A DNA stretch of 64,000 nucleotides from Halomonas alkalisoli (lineage in GTDB: Bacteria; Pseudomonadota; Gammaproteobacteria; Pseudomonadales; Halomonadaceae), in NCBI RefSeq assembly GCF_021412585.1, contig NZ_JAKCMI010000007.1, forward strand, positions 20,218-84,217, in the 5' to 3' direction. Positions 54,803 through 64,000 of this stretch are shown here, in pieces. Every line of letters begins with the position of its first letter. The first letter of the stretch is position 1. The notes under the pieces are model-generated. The model had not been told where the DNA came from, did not search any database, and saw nothing but the letters and a program-made list of their open reading frames with translations. The position numbers were made by a program, and so were the translations under genes.

Positions 54803-54833
54803 AAAAAACCCCCGCCGGTATCCCAGCGGGGGT
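54803..54833 (-). terminator. rho-independent terminator of groESL
   Basis: On the minus strand an 8-bp stem (acccccgc / gcgggggt, loop 10) is followed by TTTTTTATT, 35 bp past the groEL stop. It also lies just after the convergent monooxygenase gene and may serve both. Confidence 0.88.
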
Positions 54834-54867
54834 CGATCAGGCAGGTGCCTGGTAGGTCAGGGGGTGA

Positions 54868-56508
<1,641 letters not shown>

Positions 56509-56567
56509 CTACTTCCTGTGAGTTCGTGAACGTCGTATGGAATAAGGAGGGTAAGAGCAGGAGCGGC

Positions 56568-56861
56568 TCAGCCTACGACAACGGCGAGGATATCGGACTC
56601 GCTCATGATCAGGACTTCCTCACCATCGATCTTCTGCTTCTCTACGCCGAAGCCTTCTTTGAAGATCACGGTATCGCCGACCTTGACGTCCAGCGGGCGG
56701 ACATCGCCGCTGTCGAGAATCCGGCCGTTACCGACGGCGAGCACTTCGCCACGAGTCGGCTTTTCCTGGGCATTGCCCGGAAGCACGATGCCGCCAGCGG
56801 TTTTTTGCTCTTCTTCAACGCGACGGACGACGACGCGATCGTGCAAGGGACGGATGTTCAT
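56568..56861 (-). CDS. groES: co-chaperonin GroES, 97 aa
   Basis: 10-kDa lid of the GroEL chamber. Standard sequence [29 protein letters not shown] with the mobile-loop region and [14 protein letters not shown]. First gene of groESL; preceded by a sigma-32 promoter ~155 bp upstream. Confidence 0.97.
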   Translation of the reverse strand: MNIRPLHDRVVVRRVEEEQKTAGGIVLPGNAQEKPTRGEVLAVGNGRILDSGDVRPLDVKVGDTVIFKEGFGVEKQKIDGEEVLIMSESDILAVVVG

Positions 56862-57014
56862 TGCTCACGTTCTCCTGATGGTTTGCAGTGCCATGATTCA
56901 ACACATGGCGGTTCATCTTCACCCTTCCAGTCACCTGGAAGGTGGAGGCGAGGGACGCCTTCCTTGTCGAAGGTGCCAAGCTCTGCTCGGCACCGAAGCC
57001 TGGTGCTGACCGTG

Positions 57015-57042
57015 AAATGGGGTCGGGCAATTCCCTTTCAAG
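57015..57042 (-). promoter_or_regulatory. sigma-32 heat-shock promoter of groESL
   Basis: CTTGAAA - 13 bp - CCCCATTT on the minus strand agrees with the sigma-32 consensus in both boxes. No CIRCE inverted repeat was noticed. Confidence 0.85.
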
Positions 57043-57090
57043 GGCCAGTACGAAATTTTTTTACCCGATGAAGCTCATCGGCATAGCCGC

Positions 57091-57612
57091 TCAACGACTC
57101 GTCTCGTCACGGCTGATGAAATCCCCCTCCAGCGGCCGGTCGCCGCCGTCGCCCTGGCCGGGGCGACCCGAGTCATCCTTTCCGGCCTGTTCCCCGCTTG
57201 CCTGCTGCCAGTCGTCGGCCTGCCCTTGTCGGCTGGCACCGCGGCGGGAGGCCAGGACCTGCAGGCGGAGATTGGCGATGGCCAGCAGCCTGGCAAGGAC
57301 ACGTCTCGCCCCGGGAATCACGCAGAGGAAGCCTAATGCGTCGGAGAGGAAGCCGGGTGCCATCAGCAGGGCGCCGCCGAAGATCAGGGCCGCGCCGGTG
57401 AGCAACTCGCTCGACGGCAGTTCACCCTGCTCCATGCGCTGCCGGGCACGGGCGAGGGCGGCGGTGCCTTCCCGGCGAATCAGGTAGAGCCCGACAAAGC
57501 CGGTACCGAGCACCAGCGCCAGGGTCGTCAACAGGCCGATGTTGCTGCCCACGGAAAACAGAATGACGAAATCGAGCAGGGCAAAGAGTGTGAAGATAAA
57601 CAGAAAAGGCAT
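57091..57612 (-). CDS. fxsA: FxsA-family membrane protein, 173 aa
   Basis: Small inner-membrane protein with helices near the start (FLFIFTLFALLDFVILFSVG, LLTTLALVLGTGFVGLYLI) and GGALLMAPGFLSDALGFLCVIP, the FxsA signature region. C-terminal 50 residues are hydrophilic. ATG 57612 (MPFLFIF) is chosen as the family start. Known FxsA is dispensable and its function unclear; often adjacent to groESL as here. Confidence 0.88.
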   Translation of the reverse strand: MPFLFIFTLFALLDFVILFSVGSNIGLLTTLALVLGTGFVGLYLIRREGTAALARARQRMEQGELPSSELLTGAALIFGGALLMAPGFLSDALGFLCVIPGARRVLARLLAIANLRLQVLASRRGASRQGQADDWQQASGEQAGKDDSGRPGQGDGGDRPLEGDFISRDETSR

Positions 57613-57855
57613 GACGGCTCCGGGCGGGTCGGTTGCCGAAAGGATGGGGGCGAATACGAAAAAATCAACCATGACGGTCATTCGTGATGACAGGCGCTGG
57701 CGGCTTTTGATAGCGGGCTATTATTTGCTGCAATGCACAAAGATGGTAAGGTGGGACTAAAGCTTTCCACCATTGCGGCCGAAAAAGCAGGAGAGCCGAT
57801 ACAAATAATGAAAGGCGGTGTTCATGCCGCCGCATACCATTTCCTGAGGAAGCCT

Positions 57856-58617
57856 ATGAAACTGGACAAGACTGTCATTGCCATCACCGGTGGGGCTCGC
57901 GGCCTCGGCTTCGCCATGGCGCGTCGCCTGGGCAAGCAGGGTGCCACCGTGGCACTTCTCGACATGGACGCCGATGCTCTGGACCATGCGGTATCGACGC
58001 TGCATGGCGAGGGCATCAAGTCCGGTGCCTTTCGCGTTAATGTCGCCGACGAAGTCTCGGTGAAGCAGGCCTTCGGTGACGTCGCGGCCTCTTTGGGCCC
58101 GGTCAGCGGCCTGGTCAACAACGCCGGCATCCTGCGCGATGCGCTGCTGGTCAAGGCCAAGGATGGCAAGGTCGAGAAGACCATGTCCCTGCAGGCGTGG
58201 CAGCAGGTCATCGACGTCAACCTGACCGGGGTTTTCCTGTGCGGCCGTGAAGCGGCTTCACAGATGGTCGAGGCGGGCCATGACGGCGTGATCGTCAATA
58301 TCTCCAGCATCTCGCGGGCCGGCAACATGGGCCAGAGCAATTATGCCGCCGCCAAGGCTGCCGTGGTGTCGCTGACCACCACCTGGGCCAAGGAGCTGGC
58401 GCGCTACGGGATTCGCGTGGGTGCCGTGGCGCCGGGCTTCATCGAGACCGACATGACGGCCTCGATGCGTGAGGACATGCTGGAGAAGCTAACCGCGGGT
58501 GTGCCGCTAAGGCGTCTCGGCGATCCCGACCATATTGCCCAGAGCGTGGCGTTCATCTTCGAGAACGACTATTTTACCGGCCGCGTGATCGAATGCGATG
58601 GTGGGCTGCGCCTCTGA
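57856..58617 (+). CDS. short-chain dehydrogenase/reductase (FabG-like), 253 aa
   Basis: Classical SDR: nucleotide-binding [16 protein letters not shown], catalytic Ser in NISSIS, and YAAAK (Tyr-Lys), with PGFIETDM after it. Resembles 3-oxoacyl-ACP or acetoacetyl-CoA reductases. ATG 57856 has a good TGAGGAAG ribosome site. Flanked by fxsA and a comEA-like gene; its pathway is not shown by neighbours. Confidence 0.9.
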   Translation: MKLDKTVIAITGGARGLGFAMARRLGKQGATVALLDMDADALDHAVSTLHGEGIKSGAFRVNVADEVSVKQAFGDVAASLGPVSGLVNNAGILRDALLVKAKDGKVEKTMSLQAWQQVIDVNLTGVFLCGREAASQMVEAGHDGVIVNISSISRAGNMGQSNYAAAKAAVVSLTTTWAKELARYGIRVGAVAPGFIETDMTASMREDMLEKLTAGVPLRRLGDPDHIAQSVAFIFENDYFTGRVIECDGGLRL

Positions 58618-58646
58618 GTGCATGCCGCTAAGCGGTAAGGGCTGAA

Positions 58647-58682
58647 CGACGAGGCCGGCGGTGTTCACCGCCGGCCTCGTCG
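58647..58682. terminator. bidirectional terminator between SDR and comEA-like genes
   Basis: 17-bp stem cgacgaggccggcggtg / caccgccggcctcgtcg with a 2-nt gap lies between the convergent stops; tail CGTTT on the plus strand. Confidence 0.8.
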
Positions 58683-58706
58683 CGTTTCAAGGTAGCGCCC
58701 CCATCC

Positions 58707-58985
58707 TCAGAATTCGACTTGATCTCGGAACGCCTCCACCGTCGCCGGCCCGATGCCGCTGACCCGGGTGAGGTCGTCGGCACTCTCGAAGCTGCCGTTG
58801 GCCTCGCGCTCCTCGATGATGGCCTCGGCCCGGCTGGGCCCGATGCCCGGCAGCTCGGCCAGCAGCTCGGCGTCCGCGGTATTGACATTGATGGGGGCCA
58901 GCTCCTGGGCCTGGGTCGCAGAGGACAGGGCCAGCAGTACACACAGAATCAGCCCGATCGCAGCGCCATGAATGTTTCCTTTCAT
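58707..58985 (-). CDS. ComEA-like helix-hairpin-helix protein, 92 aa
   Basis: Signal peptide (IGLILCVLLALSSATQAQ) followed by a tandem helix-hairpin-helix domain: INVNTADAELLAELPGIGPSRAEAII and DLTRVSGIGPATVEAF. ComEA-type secreted DNA-binding proteins help DNA uptake in the periplasm. Short single-domain form is normal in gammaproteobacteria. Confidence 0.9.
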   Translation of the reverse strand: MKGNIHGAAIGLILCVLLALSSATQAQELAPINVNTADAELLAELPGIGPSRAEAIIEEREANGSFESADDLTRVSGIGPATVEAFRDQVEF

Positions 58986-59221
58986 GATTCTTTTTCTCCT
59001 TGCTTGACGTTTATGACACCGGCTGGTGTCCCGTTCAAACTATAAGAAAGGGCGCGATGGCGGGGTCGGCATATGCCTTTTTTCTATGTAAGAAAAAGCC
59101 GATTATCATGGGCGTCATTTTCGACGTCACTTGTGGGACAACGCCTAAATTCGCCCGACTCCGCCAGCAGGCGGGTCGGGCGAGGTAGAACTAAGCGCGG
59201 GTATAGCGCGGGGCGCGGGGC

Positions 59222-59563
59222 TTACTCGGTGGCGGCTTCATCGGTACGGGCTGCCAGGATGAAGTCGTTCTTGTGCAGGCCCTTCATTTCGTGGGACCAC
59301 CAGGTCACCGTGACCTTGCCCCATTCGGTGAGCAGGGCGGGGTGATGGCCCACCTCTTCGGCGATCTCACCGACACGGTTGGTGAACGCCAGCGCCTGCT
59401 TGAAGTTGCGGAACTTGAATACGCGCTCGAGCTGCTTGACGCCATCGCGTTCGACGATCTCCCACTCCGGGATATCGCGATGGTAGGCCTGAATCTCTTC
59501 GTCACTCACATGGGGGGCGTCCCAGCCGCAGGCTTCGCACTGCTGTTCGGATAGTTGGCTCAT
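59222..59563 (-). CDS. phhB: pterin-4a-carbinolamine dehydratase, 113 aa
   Basis: Recycles the tetrahydrobiopterin cofactor used by phenylalanine hydroxylase. The active-site motif [19 protein letters not shown] is intact, with the N-terminal [11 protein letters not shown] typical of PhhB. It lies 35 bp downstream of phhA on the same strand. Confidence 0.95.
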   Translation of the reverse strand: MSQLSEQQCEACGWDAPHVSDEEIQAYHRDIPEWEIVERDGVKQLERVFKFRNFKQALAFTNRVGEIAEEVGHHPALLTEWGKVTVTWWSHEMKGLHKNDFILAARTDEAATE

Positions 59564-59598
59564 GCCGTCTCCTTGTCGTCGTCGGGGGTTGTCGTTGT

Positions 59599-60429
59599 TC
59601 AGGCCTTGGTGCGCTTGGGGGCCGGCTCGAAGAGCGGCTCGTGCAGACCCAGCGCCATGGCCTGCTGCACCATGCCCATGATGTCCTTGTGGGAAAGGTC
59701 GTGCAGGGTCTTGAGGTCGTCAAGCACGTAGTAGAGCGGCTGCAGGATATCGATGCGGTAGGGCGTGCGCAGTGCTTCGACCGGGTCGAATGGCTCGTGT
59801 ACCGGTGCATCGGAGAGGGCATGCAGGGTCTCCTTGGGCGAGGAGATGATGCCGCCGCCGTAGATGCGTCGACCCGCCGGCGTGTCCACCAGCCCGAACT
59901 CCACCGTCATCCAGTAGAGGCGAGCCAGATAGACCCGCTCCTTGGGCGATGCCGCCAGGCCCAGCCGCCCATACGTCGCGGTGAATTCGGCGAAGGCCGG
60001 GTTGGTGAGCATGGGGCAGTGGCCGAAGATCTCATGGAAGATATCCGGCTCCTTGAGGTAGTCCAGCTCCTCCGGAGTACGAATGAAGGTGGCCACCGGA
60101 AAGCGCTGGCTGGCGAGCAGGGCGAAGAAGGTGTCGAAGGGGATCAGCGCCGGCACCTGGGCGGTTTCCCAGCCGGTGCTGGCCTTGAGTACCCGGTCGA
60201 TATCGGCGAGCTGGGGTACCCGGTCTTCCGGCAGGGCCAGCCGCTCGAGCCCGTCGAGATACTCCTGGCAGACGCGTCCCTCGATCATGCCGAGCTGGCG
60301 CTGCATCAGTGTCTGCCAGGTGGCGTTGTCCTGCTCCGACCAGGTGATATGGCCACTCTCGTCGGGCAGGCGTGCGCGATAGCCGGTCTTGCTGGCGACA
60401 TCGCTGAGATGAGCGTTGGATGACGTCAT
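59599..60429 (-). CDS. phhA: phenylalanine 4-monooxygenase, 276 aa
   Basis: Iron- and pterin-dependent enzyme making tyrosine from phenylalanine. Iron ligands are in [10 protein letters not shown] (two His) and WMTVEFGLV (Glu); [13 protein letters not shown] is family-typical. Co-transcribed with phhB and divergent from phhR. Confidence 0.95.
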   Translation of the reverse strand: MTSSNAHLSDVASKTGYRARLPDESGHITWSEQDNATWQTLMQRQLGMIEGRVCQEYLDGLERLALPEDRVPQLADIDRVLKASTGWETAQVPALIPFDTFFALLASQRFPVATFIRTPEELDYLKEPDIFHEIFGHCPMLTNPAFAEFTATYGRLGLAASPKERVYLARLYWMTVEFGLVDTPAGRRIYGGGIISSPKETLHALSDAPVHEPFDPVEALRTPYRIDILQPLYYVLDDLKTLHDLSHKDIMGMVQQAMALGLHEPLFEPAPKRTKA

Positions 60430-60456
60430 GGGGTCTCCCGCTGGCGGTTTATGATT

Positions 60457-60493
60457 GTCTTGTACGAGTGTCTTTTCAATCGTCTTGTACGAG
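60457..60493. promoter_or_regulatory. 12-bp direct repeats upstream of phhA
   Basis: GTCTTGTACGAG occurs at 60457-60468 and again at 60482-60493 (25 bp apart), 28-64 bp before the phhA start. Possible activator site or promoter duplication. Confidence 0.4.
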
Positions 60494-60578
60494 CCTTGGA
60501 GTGGCTTCGAGTCTAGACAGATCTGCCGCCGCCGCGTGTCCGGTTCGCGCCCCTTTTGGCCTCGGGAAGGGGGCTTGT

Positions 60579-60596
60579 CGTAAAGAAAACGTTACG
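60579..60596. promoter_or_regulatory. TyrR/PhhR box between phhA and phhR
   Basis: CGTAAA-N6-GTTACG resembles the TyrR-family consensus TGTAAA-N6-TTTACA (three mismatches over 12). Located in the ~330-bp divergent region, ~150 bp from phhA. Confidence 0.55.
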
Positions 60597-60762
60597 AATG
60601 GATCGGCCCAGGGGCCAGCTTGTGGAAAGTCACGGGCAAGGCGGATTGAGACCTTGAGGGTGTCACGTTATCTTGACAGGAGAGTCACGGTGGCTTGACG
60701 CCTTTCTGCTCCGGCGCCTGTTCCTGACGATCCTTTGCCCGTTTCTGATTCGAGTACCCCTG

Positions 60763-62325
60763 ATGAGACTGAGGTTCCACTGCCAGAATCGCATCGGCAT
60801 TCTGCGCGATATCGTGTCGCACTTCGTCGATTACGGGCTCAACGTGGCGCGCGGCGAGGTGGGGGGCGAGCACGGCAACGCCATCTACCTGCACGTGCCC
60901 AATCTGCTCAATGCCCAGCTTGCGACCCTCAGGCCGGTCCTGGAAGCGGTACCCGGCGTGTTCGGCGTCCGCCGGGTCAACCTGATGCCCAGCGAACGCC
61001 GGCACCTGGAGCTCGATGCGCTGCTGTCGTCGCTCTCCGACCCGGTGATGTCCATCGACATGGAGGGGCATATCGTGGCGGCCAACCGTGCCGCCGGTCA
61101 GCTGCTTGGCGTTCGCATCGACGAGGTGCCGGGGCTGTCCCTGAACCGCTATCTGCCCGACCTTGACCTGCCGGCACTGATCCGCCGCAACAACGCCCGG
61201 GTCAACGGCCTGCGCATCAAGCTGCGCGACGCCACCTTCCTCGCCGATATCGCCCCCCTGCACCGGGAGCATCTCGATGACGTGGCATCGCTGGCCGGCG
61301 CGGTGGTGACCCTGCACAGCGTTGACCGCATCGGCGAGCGGATCTACCAGGTCCAGCGCCAGGAGCTGCGCGGCTTCGATGCGCTGTTCCAGGCCAGCCC
61401 TCGGCTTGCCGCGCTGATTCGCGAGGCCCGCCGCATGGCGCCGCTGGAGGCGCCGCTGCTGATCCAGGGCGAGACCGGCACGGGCAAGGAGCTGCTGGCC
61501 CGGGCCTGCCACCTGGCCAGCTCCCGTGGACAGGCGCCGTTCATGGCATTGAACTGCGCCGGACTGCCGGAATCCATGGCCGAGACCGAGCTGTTCGGCT
61601 ATGCACCGGGGGCCTTCGAAGGAGCGCGCCCCGAAGGCAAGCTGGGGCTGCTGGAACTGACGGCGGGTGGCACCATCTTCCTCGACGAGGTGGGCGAGAT
61701 GAGCCCACGGCTGCAGGTCAAGCTGCTGCGCTTCCTGCAGGACGGCGGCTTTCGCCGGGTAGGCAGTGACGAGGAGACCTACCTCGACGTGCGGGTGATC
61801 TGTGCCACCCAGCAGGATTTGCCCGGGCTCTGCGCCGAAGGCCATTTCCGCCATGATCTCTATCACCGGCTCAACGTGCTGTCGCTGGCGGTACCGCCGC
61901 TGAGGGAGTGCCTGGATGGCATCGAGGCGATGGCCAACCACTTCATCGACCGGGCCGCGCGGCAGATCGGCTGCCGTGCGCCGTCGCTGTCGCCGGCGGC
62001 CCTGGCCCGGCTATCCGGCTACCATTGGCCCGGCAACGTGCGCCAGCTGGAGAACGTGCTGTTCCAGGCGGTCTCGCTCTGCGAGGGCGAGGCCATCGAG
62101 CCCGCCCACCTGCGCCTGCCGGATGTGGGCCAGGCACCAGGGCTCTCCGGCATCGACCTCGACGGCTCCCTCGCCGACATCATGGGCGACGTGGAGCGTC
62201 GAATACTCGCCTCGCTCTATCCGCAGTATCCTTCCAGCCGACAGCTGGCCAAGCGCCTGGGTGTCTCCCACACCACCATCGCCAACAAGCTGCGACACCA
62301 CGGTATTGGTGGAGAACGAGAGTGA
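60763..62325 (+). CDS. phhR: TyrR/PhhR-type regulator with ACT, PAS, AAA+ and HTH domains, 520 aa
   Basis: Aromatic amino-acid-sensing regulator. An N-terminal ACT domain (MRLRFHCQNRIGILRDIVSHFVDY) is followed by PAS (SDPVMSIDMEGHIVAANRAAGQLLG), AAA+ (Walker A GETGTGKE, Walker B GGTIFLDEVGEM) and a TyrR-type HTH (SSRQLAKRLGVSHTTIANKLRHHGIG). The usual sigma-54 contact loop GAFTGA reads GAFEGA, as in other TyrR-like proteins, so it may not need sigma-54. Divergent from phhAB, which it should activate. Confidence 0.92.
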   Translation: MRLRFHCQNRIGILRDIVSHFVDYGLNVARGEVGGEHGNAIYLHVPNLLNAQLATLRPVLEAVPGVFGVRRVNLMPSERRHLELDALLSSLSDPVMSIDMEGHIVAANRAAGQLLGVRIDEVPGLSLNRYLPDLDLPALIRRNNARVNGLRIKLRDATFLADIAPLHREHLDDVASLAGAVVTLHSVDRIGERIYQVQRQELRGFDALFQASPRLAALIREARRMAPLEAPLLIQGETGTGKELLARACHLASSRGQAPFMALNCAGLPESMAETELFGYAPGAFEGARPEGKLGLLELTAGGTIFLDEVGEMSPRLQVKLLRFLQDGGFRRVGSDEETYLDVRVICATQQDLPGLCAEGHFRHDLYHRLNVLSLAVPPLRECLDGIEAMANHFIDRAARQIGCRAPSLSPAALARLSGYHWPGNVRQLENVLFQAVSLCEGEAIEPAHLRLPDVGQAPGLSGIDLDGSLADIMGDVERRILASLYPQYPSSRQLAKRLGVSHTTIANKLRHHGIGGERE

Positions 62326-62454
62326 TTCACCTTACCCACACCAGTACAGGCCGGCCATCAGCTGTATATATCGCTTTCTCGCCAGAGATACGCCTTTGTT
62401 GCAAACTATGAGTTCCCCCGAAGTACTTTTACGTTTATACATGGAGTCGTCTCA

Positions 62455-63150
62455 ATGAAGAATAGGGGAATAACAGTTGCTAGCCGATTACTTATCATTC
62501 ATCCCTATTCGGTCGTCCGTGACGGGGTTGCCGGCTGGCTTAGCAAGCTTCCTCAGCCATCCGTAATGTTGGCCGGCTCTTTTTCGGAGGTTAGCGAGGC
62601 ATTGGCTTGGCTGGAAGAGGGGGACGCAGACCTGATTCTGATCGAGCCTTGGCAAGGGAGCACGGACGCCATGGAGGCGATTGACCTGTTGCGGGCGAGC
62701 AGTGATGCGCATTTGTTGCTGTTTACTGCTGTAACATCTAGTGAACTCCATGATCGCGCCATGATGAGAGGTGTCCGAGGCATCCTGCCCGTCGAGTCAG
62801 ACATTGCTACCGTGCTGACAGCTCTTCAGCGGGTGGCGAAGGGTGAGCTTTGGCTCAGCAGGGAGGCCACGGGAAGAATCTTTGATGCAATTGCCAGAGG
62901 AGGGGCGATGAATCATGAAGATCCCCACCAGAAGCGTCTTTCACAACTGACCCAGCGTGAGCGGGAGATCGTTTCGGTTTTCCTGGAAAGCGGAGGGGCG
63001 ACGGCCCGACGCGTGGCAGTACAGTTGCACATCAGCGAGCACACGCTGCGCAACCATCTGACCTCCATCTACGGCAAGCTGGGAGTGGCGAATCGCCTGG
63101 AGCTACATGCCTACGCCCAGAAGCATGGGGTTCGCTGCGTACTGGATTGA
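62455..63150 (+). CDS. LuxR-family regulator with a degenerate receiver domain (CsgD/VpsT-like), 231 aa
   Basis: Residues ~10-130 resemble a receiver domain, but the phospho-acceptor Asp position reads DLILIEPWQG (Glu), so normal phosphorylation is unlikely. WLSR follows (KGELWLSREATG), fitting the W[FLM][TS]R c-di-GMP motif known from VpsT. The C-terminal LuxR HTH is LTQREREIVSVFLESG...RRVAVQLHISEHTLRNHLTSIYGKLGV. It stands directly before a large adhesin gene. c-di-GMP binding is inferred from the motif. Confidence 0.8.
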   Translation: MKNRGITVASRLLIIHPYSVVRDGVAGWLSKLPQPSVMLAGSFSEVSEALAWLEEGDADLILIEPWQGSTDAMEAIDLLRASSDAHLLLFTAVTSSELHDRAMMRGVRGILPVESDIATVLTALQRVAKGELWLSREATGRIFDAIARGGAMNHEDPHQKRLSQLTQREREIVSVFLESGGATARRVAVQLHISEHTLRNHLTSIYGKLGVANRLELHAYAQKHGVRCVLD

Positions 63151-63385
63151 TCTTGTTGCTTCACCCGCGCCCGACAGAACGTAGGAGGTCTGTCACGTAG
63201 AGATATGGTCTGCATAGGAGTTTCCTCCTGTCTCGAAAGGGTGGTTTATCTCAGGTGAATTAACCTTTCTTTGCCTAGGCTAGAACGTTAAGAAACGTAA
63301 CGCTCAGTAACTGAGAGCGTTGCACCGATAAGGCGCGCCGGCGTCGTGCCACTCGTTCAGTGAGCTAAGGCAGGGAACAGACATC
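63151..63385. other. leader region of the adhesin gene
   Basis: Contains no gene. A hairpin (AACGCTC...GAGCGTT, 63298-63320) and an AT-richer block (gtgaattaacctttc) precede the ATG; these are likely parts of the adhesin promoter and leader. Confidence 0.4.
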
Positions 63386-64000
63386 ATGGCCAAGAACAAC
63401 GGTACTAGCACCTCGATTTACAACACCCCTCAGGCAAGCGATGACACCTATGACTTCATGGATAAGGACCTGAGTGACTTTGATATCGAAAATCATGAAA
63501 ATAATGGTATTTTTCATATAGATGTCATGTCGAATGATTCGGGTGGCAAGTCGAAGTCACTCTATTCACTGGATAGCGGTGAGTACGACGAGCAAGGCCA
63601 GCTGCTAAACGAGAGCGTCGAAAACCTCCTGGAAAAAGACTCAGCATTCAGCGTTGACTACCAGTTTCTTGAGGGTCATGAAGTAGACGCTGATGTCCAT
63701 GATGTGAGCGCTCAGGGCGCAAGAATCTGGATTACCGAAGATGGCAAGGTGGCCTATGACACCACCACAGAAGAGTTTCAGGCCAGCTATGCGGCGATGG
63801 CCAAAGGCGAAGAGTTCACCGATACCTTTATATATGCCATCCAGATGGGCAACGGCACGCTGAGCTGGGCGAAAGTCACCATCAATATGTTGGGGGTTAA
63901 TGACTCCCCGGAGATCACCGTGGGTGACGGCGACAGTGCCGCCGACACCCTGGCCGAGACCGACGACGGGCTGACCACCAGCGGCACGCTGAGCGTGGCC
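63386..64000 (+). CDS. large VCBS/cadherin-like repeat adhesin, N-terminal 205 aa (3' end outside window)
   Basis: No stop is reached before the window ends. The N-terminal region is acidic and unusual, then a VCBS-type repeat begins: FIYAIQMGNGTLSWAKVTIN, LGVNDSPEITV, ADTLAETDDGLTTSGTLSVA. No signal peptide is seen, consistent with type I secretion of giant RTX/Bap-type adhesins. The acidic composition matches such proteins in halophiles. Ribosome site CAGGGA. The LuxR-type gene upstream is likely its regulator. Confidence 0.85.
   Translation, partial: MAKNNGTSTSIYNTPQASDDTYDFMDKDLSDFDIENHENNGIFHIDVMSNDSGGKSKSLYSLDSGEYDEQGQLLNESVENLLEKDSAFSVDYQFLEGHEVDADVHDVSAQGARIWITEDGKVAYDTTTEEFQASYAAMAKGEEFTDTFIYAIQMGNGTLSWAKVTINMLGVNDSPEITVGDGDSAADTLAETDDGLTTSGTLSVA

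Overview
The window is GC-rich, gene-dense chromosomal DNA of a gammaproteobacterium. The gene families (liu leucine pathway, phhRAB, groESL, GntP, SbtA, TupABC) and the codon use suggest a Halomonas-like member of the Halomonadaceae. That assignment rests on gene content and remembered family resemblance, since no database search was possible. No tRNA, rRNA, CRISPR array or intact transposase gene was seen.

Left part, 0-20 kb. A partial gene and a small membrane protein carry a truncated tandem copy of the latter. Next comes a minus-strand chaperone-usher fimbrial cluster with two DUF4402 pilins, a PapD-like chaperone and an usher. Its first pilin is preceded by a recognisable cyclic-di-GMP-I (GEMM) riboswitch. 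The leucine/isovalerate pathway (liuA, B, C, D, E) follows, with a LiuR-like palindrome in front of liuA and REP-type repeats, including a 160-bp tandem array, in its gaps. Then come an SbtA-like bicarbonate permease with a divergent LysR regulator, a tungstate-type ABC transporter (tupBCA) and a patatin phospholipase.

Middle part, 20-45 kb, is accessory and redox-flavoured. It holds a secreted cupin, two paralogous BBE/FAD oxidases and a GlxA-type AraC regulator. Two large BTAD-TPR regulators (one with an ATPase, one without) lie in a unit with DUF4242, OsmC and a flavin monooxygenase. A divergent pair encodes a cysteine synthase-glutaredoxin fusion and an AhpD-like protein. Three promoters in this block share a CGGTC-centred motif. 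After it come an MBL/TetR pair with two perfect operators and a predicted leaderless TetR mRNA, then CorA, AraC, EamA, GntP (with a coupled 35-codon leader ORF) and MFS (with a coupled 41-residue membrane peptide).

Right part, 45-64 kb. An operon encodes two histone-deacetylase-like amidohydrolases with RidA, an ornithine-cyclodeaminase-family enzyme and a branched-chain aminotransferase. It is followed by a DUF4105 protein, a candidate CsrB/RsmZ-type small RNA, trmJ and a DUF4242-Baeyer-Villiger monooxygenase fusion. This fusion repeats in one polypeptide the DUF4242 plus flavin monooxygenase pairing seen at 28-31 kb. Then follow groESL with a sigma-32 promoter, fxsA, an SDR, a ComEA-like protein and phhA-phhB/phhR. 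The window ends with a LuxR-type regulator carrying the VpsT-like WLSR motif and the start of a VCBS-repeat adhesin. With the riboswitch-controlled fimbriae this suggests cyclic-di-GMP control of surface attachment at both ends of the window.
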